Below, one piece after another: positions 24,490 to 32,820 of a stretch of 64,000 bases of DNA (its first letter is position 1; every line of letters starts with the position of its first letter). The stretch spans positions 1,007,655 to 1,071,654 of the forward strand of contig NZ_KB913024.1 of assembly GCF_000384035.1 (NCBI RefSeq). The letters are read 5' to 3'. Below the pieces are notes generated by a model. That model was given only the letters and a program-made list of their open reading frames with translations, did not search any database and was not told the origin of the DNA. A program made the translations under genes and the position numbers. The stretch is from Actinopolyspora mortivallis DSM 44261. Its GTDB lineage: Bacteria; Actinomycetota; Actinomycetes; Mycobacteriales; Pseudonocardiaceae.

Positions 24490-24501
24490 ATTGGATCCAA
24501 C
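24490..24501. promoter_or_regulatory. VanR-like FCD operator (ATTGGATCCAAC)
   Basis: TTGGATCCAA at 24491-24500 is a perfect palindrome; with the flanking A it matches 11 of 12 bases of ATTGGATCCAAT, the operator known for the GntR/FCD regulator VanR of Caulobacter. It lies in the 211-base divergent gap between the FCD regulator and the CoA-transferase genes, about 57 bases before the latter's ATG, in a locally AT-rich stretch suited to a promoter. Confidence 0.75.
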
Positions 24502-24558
24502 TTTGCGCCGACGCAAGTCGCCCACCCGGTCACCGAGCGCGGAAAGGTCTCAGGTCGC

Positions 24559-25767
24559 ATGGCGCGGACACTGCCCCTGGAAGGTGTGCTGGTCGCCGAC
24601 TTCAGCCGTGTGCTCGCCGGACCCTACGCGACCATGATGCTCGCCGACCTCGGAGCCACCGTCGTCAAGGTGGAACGACCCGACACCGGCGACGACACGC
24701 GTTCCTGGGGACCACCGTGGACGGAACGGAGCTCCTCCTACTTCGAGTCCCTCAACCGGGGAAAACGCAGCCTCGCTCTGGACCTGACCGTCGAGGAGGA
24801 CCGCCGCGCCGCAGTGGAACTGGCCGGCAGGGCCGACGTGCTGGTGGAGAACCACAGGCCCGGTTCACTGGAGCGGTTCGGGCTGGACTATCCCGCCCTC
24901 AGTGCCGTCAACCCGGGACTGCTCTACGTCTCCATCACCGGGTTCGGCAGTGAACGGGGAGCGGAACTGTCCGGCTACGACTTCGTGGTGCAGGCGGTGG
25001 GGGGACTGATGAGCATCACCGGTTTCCCGGAAGGGCCGCCGACCAAGGTGGGCGTGGCCGTGGTCGACGTGCTCACCGGCAAGGACGCCGCGTTCGGTGT
25101 CCTCGCCGCGCTGCGCCAGCGCGAAACCACCGGCCGTGGGCAGCGTATCGAGGTCAATCTGCTGTCCAGTCTGCTGTCCGGCCTGGTCAACCAGGCGGGA
25201 GCCTTCCTCGCCACCGGCGAGAGCCCCGAGCGCATGGGCAACCGTCATCCGAGCATCGCTCCCTACGAGACCCTGCGGTGCGAGGACGGTCCGCTGGCCG
25301 TGGCCGTGGGCAACGACGCGCAGTTCCGGAGGTTCACCGAGACGCTCGGGCTGGTCTGGATGGCCGAGGACCCCCGCTTCGCCACCAACGCCGACCGGGT
25401 CCGCAACCGGGAGGAGCTGGTGGCCGAACTGGAGAACGTGCTCGGTGCCAGGCCGGCGGCCGCCTGGCAACAGCGCCTGCAACGGGTCGGCATAGCCTGC
25501 GGTCAGGTCAACGACCTGGCCGGAGCCGTTCGCCAGGCGGAGTCGCTGGGGCTGGAGCCGACGGTCACTCCCACGGGGGGAGCACCGGGGATACGTCACC
25601 CGGTGGAGTTCTCCGGTGCCGCACGGGCCCGCCCCACCGCCCCACCGTCGTTGGGTGAGCACAACGAGGAGGTGCTCGCCTGGCTGTCCCGCCCGGACGC
25701 ACCGTTGAGCGGGCCCGAACCGGAAACGTCGACGCCCGCTTCCGACCGGGACGTCGGAATCGCCTGA
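24559..25767 (+). CDS. type III (CaiB/BaiF) CoA-transferase, probably for glutarate
   Basis: 402 residues. Family III hallmarks: LEGVLVADFSRVLAGPYATMMLADLGATVVKVERP, RGKRSLALDL, DVLVENHRPGSLERFGLDY with the catalytic-type Asp region downstream in VVDVLTGKDAAFGVLAAL, and GNRHPSIAPYETL. It moves CoA between acyl groups, typically from succinyl-CoA. Because the next gene is a glutaryl-CoA dehydrogenase, a succinyl-CoA:glutarate CoA-transferase (human SUGCT and Pseudomonas GcdG type) is the best guess. Divergent from the FCD regulator; 20 bases separate it from gcdH. Confidence 0.85.
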   Translation: MARTLPLEGVLVADFSRVLAGPYATMMLADLGATVVKVERPDTGDDTRSWGPPWTERSSSYFESLNRGKRSLALDLTVEEDRRAAVELAGRADVLVENHRPGSLERFGLDYPALSAVNPGLLYVSITGFGSERGAELSGYDFVVQAVGGLMSITGFPEGPPTKVGVAVVDVLTGKDAAFGVLAALRQRETTGRGQRIEVNLLSSLLSGLVNQAGAFLATGESPERMGNRHPSIAPYETLRCEDGPLAVAVGNDAQFRRFTETLGLVWMAEDPRFATNADRVRNREELVAELENVLGARPAAAWQQRLQRVGIACGQVNDLAGAVRQAESLGLEPTVTPTGGAPGIRHPVEFSGAARARPTAPPSLGEHNEEVLAWLSRPDAPLSGPEPETSTPASDRDVGIA

Positions 25768-25787
25768 ACCGTCTGGAGGCCGTAGCC

Positions 25788-26978
25788 ATGAACTCCGGAA
25801 AGCGCCCCGACTTCGACCCCCACGACCCCCTCGGTGTCGACGACGAACTCAGCACCGAGCAGCTGGCGGTCCGGGACAGCGTCCGCGCGTTGTGCCGGGA
25901 CCAGGTGCTTCCCCACGTGGCCGACTGGTTCGAGCGCGGGGAACTGCCCCGGGCCCGGGAACTCGCTCGGGAACTGGGCAGGCTCGGGGTGCTCGGCATG
26001 CACCTGGACGGCTACGGGTGCGCCGGTATGTCCGCCGTGGACTACGGCGTGGTCTGCGAGGAACTCGAAGCGTGTGACTCCGGGCTGCGGTCGTTGGTCT
26101 CGGTACAGGGCTCGTTGGCCATGTTCGCCATCCACCGCTGGGGCTCGGAGGAGCAGAAGCGGCACTGGCTGCCGCGGATGGCCGCCGGGGAGGCCATCGG
26201 TTGTTTCGGGCTGACCGAACCGGACCACGGCTCGGATCCCTCCTCGATGCGCACCTCGGCCCGCAGGGACGGGTCCGACTGGGTGCTCAACGGGCGCAAG
26301 ATGTGGATCACCAACGGCACCATCGCCGACGTCGCGGTGGTCTGGGCCCGCACGGAGGAGGGCGTTCGCGGGTTCGTGGTGCCCACCGACACACCGGGGT
26401 TCACCGCCCCGGAGATCGCCCACAAGCTCTCCCTGCGTGCCTCGGTCACCAGTGAGCTCGTGCTCGACGACGTACGGCTGCCCGCCGACGCCGTGCTTCC
26501 GGAGGCCCACGGGCTGCGGAGCCCCCTGAGCTGCCTGAACGAGGCCAGGTACGGGATCGTGTGGGGGGCCAACGGAGCCGGACGCAGCTGCCTGGAGGCG
26601 GCCCTGGAGTACTCCACCACCCGCGAGCAGTTCGGCAAGCCCCTGGCGGGGCACCAGCTGACCCAGTCCAAGCTCGCCGACATGGCCGTGCGGGTGCACA
26701 ACGGGCGGCTGCTCGCGCTGCACCTGGGGCGCCGCAAGGACGCGGGAACCCTGCTTCCCCAGCAGGTCAGTTTCGGGAAGCTGGACAACGTGCGGGGTGC
26801 CCTCGACGTGGCGCGGACCGCGCGCACCCTGCTCGGGGCCAACGGCATCTCCCTGGAGTACCCGGTGATGCGGCACATGACCAACCTCGAGTCGGTGCTC
26901 ACCTACGAGGGCACCTCCGAGATGCACACGTTGACCATCGGGGCCGCCATGACCGGTGTGGACGCCTTCCGCGGTTGA
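25788..26978 (+). CDS. gcdH: glutaryl-CoA dehydrogenase
   Basis: 396 residues, FAD acyl-CoA dehydrogenase; oxidatively decarboxylates glutaryl-CoA to crotonyl-CoA, passing electrons to ETF. Compared from memory with human GCDH: the DPL N-terminus, GYGCAGMSAVDYG, GCFGLTEPDHGSDPSSM, WITNGTIADVAVVWAR, CLNEARYGIVWG and YEGTSEMHTLTIG are shared. The catalytic Glu is near 374; Arg near 101 and Ser near 105 (SGLRSLVSVQ) correspond to the glutarate-carboxylate-binding pair that separates GCDH from other acyl-CoA dehydrogenases. TGGAGG precedes the ATG. Forms an operon with the CoA-transferase. Confidence 0.92.
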   Translation: MNSGKRPDFDPHDPLGVDDELSTEQLAVRDSVRALCRDQVLPHVADWFERGELPRARELARELGRLGVLGMHLDGYGCAGMSAVDYGVVCEELEACDSGLRSLVSVQGSLAMFAIHRWGSEEQKRHWLPRMAAGEAIGCFGLTEPDHGSDPSSMRTSARRDGSDWVLNGRKMWITNGTIADVAVVWARTEEGVRGFVVPTDTPGFTAPEIAHKLSLRASVTSELVLDDVRLPADAVLPEAHGLRSPLSCLNEARYGIVWGANGAGRSCLEAALEYSTTREQFGKPLAGHQLTQSKLADMAVRVHNGRLLALHLGRRKDAGTLLPQQVSFGKLDNVRGALDVARTARTLLGANGISLEYPVMRHMTNLESVLTYEGTSEMHTLTIGAAMTGVDAFRG

Positions 26979-26997
26979 GGCACCCGGCAGCGCCGGG

Positions 26998-27025
26998 CCG
27001 TCGGGGTAGGCCCTTTCCCCGACGG
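26998..27025 (+). terminator. hairpin after gcdH
   Basis: CCGTCGGGG at 26998-27006 pairs perfectly with CCCCGACGG at 27017-27025 around a 10-base loop with a short T run inside; a smaller CCGGC/GCCGG hairpin precedes it. It probably ends the CoA-transferase/gcdH transcript, leaving the MFS gene as a separate or read-through unit. Confidence 0.55.
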
Positions 27026-27141
27026 GGTGGAACCGGGTCGGAAGGTGGAGGGATCCGTCACTCATCCGTTCGGAGGGTCACCGCGGGGTGCTATCACGCG
27101 GTGGTGCGTTTTCTTGCGTCGAGCGAACAGCGGGTGTGGTG

Positions 27142-28344
27142 ATGGTGAAGGTCTCCCTCGGTGTCGGATCCCGCGCCGAGTACGGTCCGGCGCGGACGGT
27201 CGCCGTGGTGAGCGGGGTGGTCACCGTCGGGATACTCCCCGTTTTCCTGGTCGGGGGGCTCGGGGTGCAGTTGCAGGAGGGGCTCGGGTTCGGTCCGGCG
27301 GTGCTGGGCCTGGGGGCCGCCGGGTTCTTCGCCGTGGCCGCGCTGTGCTCCCGGCCGATGGGATGGGTCTCCGGACGGATCGGGCCGCTGGCCTCCCTGC
27401 GCGTGGCCGCCGTGGGAAGCTCGTTGTGCCTGCTGGGCGCGGCCGTGGCGCGTGATCCGGTGTGGCTGCTGATCGCTCTCTGGCTGGCGGGGATGCCGAA
27501 CGCGCTGGGACAGCCCGCGTCGAACTCGCTGATCGCCCGTTGTGTTCCCTTCCGTTACCGGGCCACCGCCTTCGGGGTCAAACAGGCGGCCATTCCCACG
27601 GCCACCCTGCTGTCCGGGATGGCGGTGCCGACCGTGGCCCTCACACTCGGCTGGCGTTGGGCCTTCGCGATGGCGGCCCTGGCCGGAGTGGGGATCGTGC
27701 TGCTGCTGCCCGCCGAGGTGGGCACCGTGGGCTCGGGCGCGGACGGTTCCCCCTCGCCGGGAGGGGAGTTCGCTCCGGTGGGAAGGGGAGTGCTGCTGCT
27801 CATCGCCACGGCGGCCGGACTCGGTTCGGCGGCCGCGAACGCGCTCGGGTCCTTCGTGACCACCACCGGGGTGCACGTGGGATTCACCCAGGCCACGGCG
27901 GGTGTGGTGCTGGCGGTGGGATCCGCCTGCGGCCTCGGTATGCGGCTGGCCGTGGGGGCGCTCACCGACCGCAGGAACCTGGACCCGTTGGTGCTGATCA
28001 CCGTGATGCTGCTGGTCGGTTCCGCCGGGTTCGTGCTCATGGCCGTCCCGGATCCGTACGTCTTTCCCGTGGGGGCCGTGATCGGTTTCGGTGCCGGGTG
28101 GGCCTGGCCGGGACTGCTCAACTTCGCCGTGGCCGCGTTGTCGCCGGGACGGGTGGCCGAGGCGACCTCGGTGAGTCAGACGGGTGTCTACGTCGGGGGC
28201 AGCGCTGGCCCGTTGCTATTCGGCCTGCTGGCTTCCCACGCGGGGCTCTCCGAGGCGTGGTTGTCCGCCGCCGCGGTGGCCGTGCTCGCCTCCGTCCTGC
28301 TGTGGTTCGCCCGGCGCGGGACCCGGACGTCCCGGAGCGGTTGA
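27142..28344 (+). CDS. MFS transporter
   Basis: About 400 residues with twelve hydrophobic segments. The loop 2-3 region RPMGWVSGRIGPLASLR and the mid-protein LTDRRNLDP loop are MFS signatures; LIARCVPFRYRATAFGVKQAAIPTATLL lies in helix 4-5, and SVSQTGVYVGGSAGPLLFG in helix 11. It resembles cyanate/aromatic- or dicarboxylate-type MFS carriers, but the substrate is not readable. Start uncertain: ATG at 27142 is used, longer in-frame starts exist upstream. It follows gcdH after 160 bases containing a hairpin, so a role in glutarate uptake is a guess. Its last 129 bases are also coding on the opposite strand. Confidence 0.82.
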   Translation: MVKVSLGVGSRAEYGPARTVAVVSGVVTVGILPVFLVGGLGVQLQEGLGFGPAVLGLGAAGFFAVAALCSRPMGWVSGRIGPLASLRVAAVGSSLCLLGAAVARDPVWLLIALWLAGMPNALGQPASNSLIARCVPFRYRATAFGVKQAAIPTATLLSGMAVPTVALTLGWRWAFAMAALAGVGIVLLLPAEVGTVGSGADGSPSPGGEFAPVGRGVLLLIATAAGLGSAAANALGSFVTTTGVHVGFTQATAGVVLAVGSACGLGMRLAVGALTDRRNLDPLVLITVMLLVGSAGFVLMAVPDPYVFPVGAVIGFGAGWAWPGLLNFAVAALSPGRVAEATSVSQTGVYVGGSAGPLLFGLLASHAGLSEAWLSAAAVAVLASVLLWFARRGTRTSRSG

Positions 28345-29181
28345 GCGCACCTCCGCGCGGAAACCGGTGCTGCGTACCGGTTTGCGGGCTATCCCGCCGT
28401 GCAGCAGCGGATACCGTGTTCCGCGTGAGCGCAGGTGAGGGTCCGGCCGCCACGAGCTCAGTTGGCCCGGCCCCGGCGGGAACCGTTCGAAGTCGCCGAA
28501 CAGGGCGTCGATCCGCTCCACGTCCCGGGGAAAAAGGGGATCGGTGGTCTCGGCGTAGAGGGCGCGCAGCGTTTCGGCCGCCTCGGGGGCCACGGATCCG
28601 GTGACGTGGCCCAGAACCAGATGGCTCCCTTCGGGGAGTCCACGGCGGTACTCCTCCAACAGGGCGAACGGTTCGGCCTCCTCCGGCAGGAAGTGCAGTA
28701 CTCCGGTGGCGACCAGGGCGACCCGCAGGTTCCAGTCGATCCTCCCCTGCCGCTGCGCGGCGTCGAGGACCGCCTCGGGGTCGCGACAGTCCTCGTGCAG
28801 TACCGTCGCTCTCGGTTCCCCCTCCAGGATTCTGGCTCCGTGGGCGGCCGTGAGGGGTTCGTTGTCCACGTAGACCACCCGGTGGTGCGGGGTGATCCTC
28901 CCGGCGATCTCGTGGATGTGGCCGACGGTGGGCAGTCCGGAGCCCAGGTCGAGGAACTGGTGGATTCCGCAGGAGAGGGCGTGGTCCACCGCCCTGCGGA
29001 GGAAGTCCCTGCTCTGTAGGAAGAGCTCGGTGATCCCGGGCAGGGTCCGCTCGGCGCGGAGTACGAAGCCTCGTTCCGCCCCGAAGTTGTGACAGCCACC
29101 GAGGAAGGCGTCGGTGATGCGTGCCGAGCACGGTTGCCTGAGGTCCAGCTCTCTCCGATAGCGCGGGGTTTCCGCGGACAT
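28216..29181 (-). CDS. DUF574 S-adenosylmethionine methyltransferase with unusual C-terminal extension
   Basis: 321 residues. The DUF574 (Methyltransf_19) core is plain: ARITDAFLGGCHNFGAER, FLDLGSGLPTVGHIHEIA (SAM site), VVYVDNEPLTAAHGARIL, LVATGVLHFLPEE and LPEGSHLVLGHVTG. Members normally stop just after a GGxxRKP sequence; here HGGIARKP (around 28378) is followed by 53 more low-complexity residues that run antisense across the last 129 bases of the MFS gene. The extension looks like read-through after loss of an ancestral stop. ATG at 29181 with GGAAGG upstream; GTG at 29184 is an alternative. Substrate unknown. Confidence 0.85.
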   Translation of the reverse strand: MSAETPRYRRELDLRQPCSARITDAFLGGCHNFGAERGFVLRAERTLPGITELFLQSRDFLRRAVDHALSCGIHQFLDLGSGLPTVGHIHEIAGRITPHHRVVYVDNEPLTAAHGARILEGEPRATVLHEDCRDPEAVLDAAQRQGRIDWNLRVALVATGVLHFLPEEAEPFALLEEYRRGLPEGSHLVLGHVTGSVAPEAAETLRALYAETTDPLFPRDVERIDALFGDFERFPPGPGQLSSWRPDPHLRSRGTRYPLLHGGIARKPVRSTGFRAEVRSTAPGRPGPAPGEPQQDGGEHGHRGGGQPRLGEPRVGSQQAE

Positions 29182-29184
29182 CAC

Positions 29185-29542
29185 GCCTGCCTTCCGAAGT
29201 CGCGCCGCGAATCGTCACCGGCGGTCACCAACGACGCGGGGTCGCGCGAACGGTGCGTCCCCACGGGCGGAGTACCCGGTGGGAACGTCGGGGTGACGAC
29301 GACTGCCCGCCTTCCGTGGTGCTCGACAGAGCGAAATCACACGGTAGTTCTTCGAACACCCATAGTAGGTCAACGGTCCGTCGCGGGGAACGCCTCGTCC
29401 GACACGGGAACGGGGTCGGTCTGTCCTCTGGAGACGGCCGGGGACATTCGATCGGGCGAGTTCGTCGGCGGGTGACTTGTGTGTGGCGGCGGAACGTACG
29501 AGGATGATCACGTACGGTTCCCCGCGCTCCCGGAGGTCGTTG
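29185..29542. other. divergent intergenic region before the mycothiol-formaldehyde operon
   Basis: About 358 bases between the DUF574 methyltransferase and mscR starts. A GTTC-TTC-GAAC palindrome lies near 29347-29357, followed by an AT-rich CCCATAGTAGG stretch, the most promoter-like part. A TTG-initiated frame entering from 29477 is in frame with mscR but would add 22 atypical residues. No RNA gene was recognised. Confidence 0.4.
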
Positions 29543-30628
29543 TTGGCGACTGAGGTACGTGGAGTGGTGGCCACCGGGGCGGGACGCCCGGTGGAGACGA
29601 CCACGGTGCGTGTTCCCGATCCCGGATCGGGAGAGGCCCTCGTCCGCGTGCAGGCCTGTGGGGTGTGCCACACCGACCTGCATTACCGGGAGGGAGGAGT
29701 CAGTACGGACTTCCCGTTCCTGCTGGGGCACGAGGCCGCCGGAGTGGTGGAGGCGGTCGGTTCCGACGTGACCGACCTGGACGTGGGCGATTTCGTGGTG
29801 CTCAACTGGCGGGCCGTGTGCGGCCGGTGCCGGGCCTGCCTGCGGGGCCGTCCACAGTACTGCTTCGACACACACAACGCGGCCCAGCCGATGACCCTGG
29901 CCGACGGCACGCCGCTGTCGCCTGCGCTGGGGATCGGGGCCTTCGCGGAGCGGACCCTGGTGCACTCGGGCCAGTGCACCCGGGTGGATCCGTCCGCCTC
30001 GCCCGTGGTGGCCGGGTTGCTCGGTTGCGGTGTGATGGCCGGCTTCGGTGCCGCGGTGAACACCGGTGGGGTCGGCCCGGGGGACTCCGTGGCCGTCATC
30101 GGTTGTGGGGGCGTCGGTGACGGGGCGGTGCTCGGTGCCGCCGCTGTCGGGGCCAGGCGGGTGATCGCGGTGGACAAGGATCCGCGGAAGCTGGAGTGGG
30201 CCCGTGAGTTCGGTGCCACGCACACCGTGAACGCGGCCGAGACGGACACCGTGGAGGGGATCCGGGCGGCGACCGGCGGCGTCGGTGCCGATGTGGTCGT
30301 GGAGGCCGTGGGCAGCCCGAACACCTACGAGCAGGCTTTCTACGCCCGTGACCTGGCGGGGACCGTGGTGTTGGTGGGGGTGCCCACCCCGGACATGCGG
30401 TTGGACCTGCCTTTCCTGGACGTGTTCGCCCGCGGGGGCGCGTTGAAGTCCAGTTGGTACGGCGACTGCCTGCCCAGCAGGGATTTCCCCGCGCTGGTGG
30501 AGATGTCCCTCCAGGGGAGGCTTCCCCTGGAGAAGTTCGTCACCGAACGGATCGGGTTGGACGAGGTCGAGCAGGCCTTCGACAGGATGTCCCGTGGAGA
30601 GGTGCTGCGTTCGGTGGTGGTGTTGTGA
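29543..30628 (+). CDS. mscR: S-(hydroxymethyl)mycothiol dehydrogenase
   Basis: 361 residues, zinc alcohol dehydrogenase family; oxidises the formaldehyde-mycothiol adduct with NAD and can reduce S-nitrosomycothiol. Catalytic zinc ligands: Cys 39 in [15 protein letters not shown], His 63 in LGHEAAG. Structural zinc: four Cys at 93, 96, 99 and 107. NAD site GCGGVGDG. The TTG at 29543 is chosen because GGAGG lies six bases upstream and the resulting 361 residues equal the usual family length; longer in-frame starts add unrelated sequence. The GTGA overlap with the next gene mirrors the mycobacterial Rv2259-Rv2260 arrangement. Confidence 0.9.
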   Translation: MATEVRGVVATGAGRPVETTTVRVPDPGSGEALVRVQACGVCHTDLHYREGGVSTDFPFLLGHEAAGVVEAVGSDVTDLDVGDFVVLNWRAVCGRCRACLRGRPQYCFDTHNAAQPMTLADGTPLSPALGIGAFAERTLVHSGQCTRVDPSASPVVAGLLGCGVMAGFGAAVNTGGVGPGDSVAVIGCGGVGDGAVLGAAAVGARRVIAVDKDPRKLEWAREFGATHTVNAAETDTVEGIRAATGGVGADVVVEAVGSPNTYEQAFYARDLAGTVVLVGVPTPDMRLDLPFLDVFARGGALKSSWYGDCLPSRDFPALVEMSLQGRLPLEKFVTERIGLDEVEQAFDRMSRGEVLRSVVVL

Positions 30629-31254
30629 GCGCGCGTATCGAGCACACGGTGACCTCCGGCACGTTCTCCCTGGACGGCCAGACGTTCGAGGTCGACAACA
30701 ACGTGTGGGTGATCGGGGACGACCGCGAGTGCGTGGTCGTCGACGCCCCGCACGACGTGGAGGCCATTCTGGAGTTGGTGGCGGGACGCGACGTGCTCGC
30801 GGTGCTCGCCACTCACGGTCATGACGACCATGTTCGGTGCGCGCCCGAGCTGGCCGACCGGGTGGGTGCTCCGGTGCTGCTGCACCCGGACGACCTCGTG
30901 CTCTGGCGGATGACCCATCCGGACCGTGAGCCGGACCGGATGCTGGTCGACCGCGAGGTGGTCGGTGTCGCGGGAGTGGGGCTACAGGTGCTGCACACGC
31001 CGGGACACGCGCCCGGGGCGGTGTGCCTGTACGTCGCGGATCTGTCCACGGTGTTCACCGGGGACACCCTGTTCTCCGGTGGCCCGGGGGCCACGGGACG
31101 TTCCTACTCGGATTTCGACGTCATCATCGAGTCGATTTCCGAAAGACTGTTCACCCTTCCTCCCGACACCACGGTGTGTCCGGGACACGGCCCGACCACC
31201 ACGATCGAGGCCGAGCGCCCCCAGCTGCGGAGCTGGATCGAACGCGGTTACTGA
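30625..31254 (+). CDS. metallo-beta-lactamase-fold hydrolase partnered with MscR
   Basis: 209 residues, glyoxalase II-like. Metal ligands: THGHDDH near 64-69, [15 protein letters not shown] with the bridging Asp, and CPGHGP near the end. The conserved pairing with mscR suggests hydrolysis of S-formylmycothiol to formate and mycothiol, completing formaldehyde detoxification. The GTG start shares bases with the mscR stop codon (GTGA). The Rv2260 relationship is recalled, not searched. Confidence 0.87.
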   Translation: MSARIEHTVTSGTFSLDGQTFEVDNNVWVIGDDRECVVVDAPHDVEAILELVAGRDVLAVLATHGHDDHVRCAPELADRVGAPVLLHPDDLVLWRMTHPDREPDRMLVDREVVGVAGVGLQVLHTPGHAPGAVCLYVADLSTVFTGDTLFSGGPGATGRSYSDFDVIIESISERLFTLPPDTTVCPGHGPTTTIEAERPQLRSWIERGY

Positions 31255-31283
31255 GTGATTCCACGACGGAGAACACCCACTCC

Positions 31284-31299
31284 GTAACCTTTTCGTTAC
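31284..31299. promoter_or_regulatory. GTAAC inverted repeat before the two-component operon
   Basis: GTAAC at 31284-31288 and GTTAC at 31295-31299 form an inverted repeat with a six-base CTTTTC spacer; a further GTTACTTTCTCCG copy follows near 31319. The spacing suits a response-regulator dimer, and the site lies about 185 bases before the kinase gene. Autoregulation by the NarL-type regulator is a guess. Confidence 0.4.
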
Positions 31300-31482
31300 C
31301 TCCGTTCCCTCGTACGCTGTTACTTTCTCCGCAGGTCGCCGGTACGGACTGTTTCTCCGGGGCCTGCTGTTCTCCTCCGAACAGGTGGGCTCACTCACCC
31401 GTTCGGGCGGGCCGATGACTGCCCTCCCGAAAACGGTGGAGGATCGTGGACGAGCGCGAGTCGAACCGAGGGTGCGAAGGCA

Positions 31483-32820
31483 GTGCCGGTGGATGCGTCA
31501 CGGAGTGGGAATCCCGGTTCGGTGGCCGGGATCGTTCGACGGTTCGCCCGCACCGCACCGCGTGGAGTCCTGCTCGACGCGGGACTCGTGCTGGCCTTCG
31601 CGACCTGTCACGTCCTCGTGGTGCTGCTGACCCCGCACGAACGGGAGCCCCTCTGGTGGTGGTCCCTGCTGGTGGCTCTGCCCGCCCACGGCTCGCTGCT
31701 GGCGCGACGCCATCTGCCGTGGGTGAGTCTGCTCGTACTGCTGGCGGTCACCATTCTGCTGACCTGGTTGGGAGAACCGGTCGGTTCGCTGAACCTGGCC
31801 ATTCTGGTCAGTGTGTACTCGGTGTGCGTCCGCGGTGGTCTCGTGGCCACCCTGGTGGCGGGGGCGCTGGCCATGGTCTGGCCGTTGAGCAAGCTTCCCC
31901 TGATGTCCTCGGCCGGAGCGGCGACCGTGATGCTCTCGGGAGCGCTGGTCAACCTGACCATGATCCTGGGCTGGGGACGGTCGATGCGGATCAAGAGGGA
32001 CCAGGCGGCTCAGCTGGAACAGGCCGTGCAACTGCTCGACGAGGCCAGGGAGCAGCTCGCCGAGGAGTCCGCCACGGTCGAACGGGCGAGAATAGCCAGG
32101 GAGTTCCACGACATCGTCTCCCACAACCTGTCTGTGGTGGCGCTGCGGGCCGGTGTGGCCCGCTCGCTCCTGGACCGGGATCCGGACCACGCGCGGGACA
32201 CGCTGCGGGAACTGGAGCAGACCTCCCGGTCCTCCCTGGAACAGATGCGCCAGTTGCTCGGGGCCCTGCGTACGGCTCCCGAGGTTTCCGCCGACAGGGA
32301 CGTTTCCCCCGAGGCCGCCGAGCGAGTCGTGCGAAGGCCGGCTCCGGGACTGGCCCAGGTGGACGAACTGATCGACTCGGTGCGCGGAACGGGGGTGAAC
32401 TGGCGGCTGGAGCGCTGTGGGCAGGTGCGGGAGCTGGGACCGGGGGTGGAGACGACCGCCTACCGGATCGTGCAGGAAGCGGTGACCAATGTGCTCAAAC
32501 ACGCCGGAAGCGGCTACGCCAGGGTGCTGCTGAAGTATCAGCGGGACCAGCTGGCCATCGAGGTGAGCAACCACCGGACGAGCCCGCCCGCCGAGAACGG
32601 GGCGTTGCTCTCCGGCTGGCAGACCGGCGCGGAGGCGAGTTCCTCCACGGAGGACAGACAGGCGAGTGGCCACGGTCTGGTCGGGTTGCGTGAACGGGTC
32701 TCGTTGTTCGGTGGGGCGTTGACCGCCCACCCCGTTCCGAACGGGTTCCACTTGTCGGCCGTGCTACCGTGCCCCGAAACTTCGGACCCGGTGCGAGCCG
32801 AGGAGGTCCGCGGGCGATGA
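31483..32820 (+). CDS. NarL-type sensor histidine kinase (HisKA_3)
   Basis: 445 residues. Five or so hydrophobic helices (about 28-160) form the input domain with no large extracellular part, so a membrane or lipid-proximal signal is likely. After a coiled coil (QLEQAVQLLDEAREQLAEE) the dimerisation domain ERARIAREFHDIVSHNLSVVALRAG carries the phospho-His. The ATPase domain has ETTAYRIVQEAVTNVLKHAG (N box) and SGHGLVGLRERVSLFGG (G box). GTG start at 31483. The end overlaps the response-regulator gene by ATGA. Confidence 0.9.
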   Translation: MPVDASRSGNPGSVAGIVRRFARTAPRGVLLDAGLVLAFATCHVLVVLLTPHEREPLWWWSLLVALPAHGSLLARRHLPWVSLLVLLAVTILLTWLGEPVGSLNLAILVSVYSVCVRGGLVATLVAGALAMVWPLSKLPLMSSAGAATVMLSGALVNLTMILGWGRSMRIKRDQAAQLEQAVQLLDEAREQLAEESATVERARIAREFHDIVSHNLSVVALRAGVARSLLDRDPDHARDTLRELEQTSRSSLEQMRQLLGALRTAPEVSADRDVSPEAAERVVRRPAPGLAQVDELIDSVRGTGVNWRLERCGQVRELGPGVETTAYRIVQEAVTNVLKHAGSGYARVLLKYQRDQLAIEVSNHRTSPPAENGALLSGWQTGAEASSSTEDRQASGHGLVGLRERVSLFGGALTAHPVPNGFHLSAVLPCPETSDPVRAEEVRGR

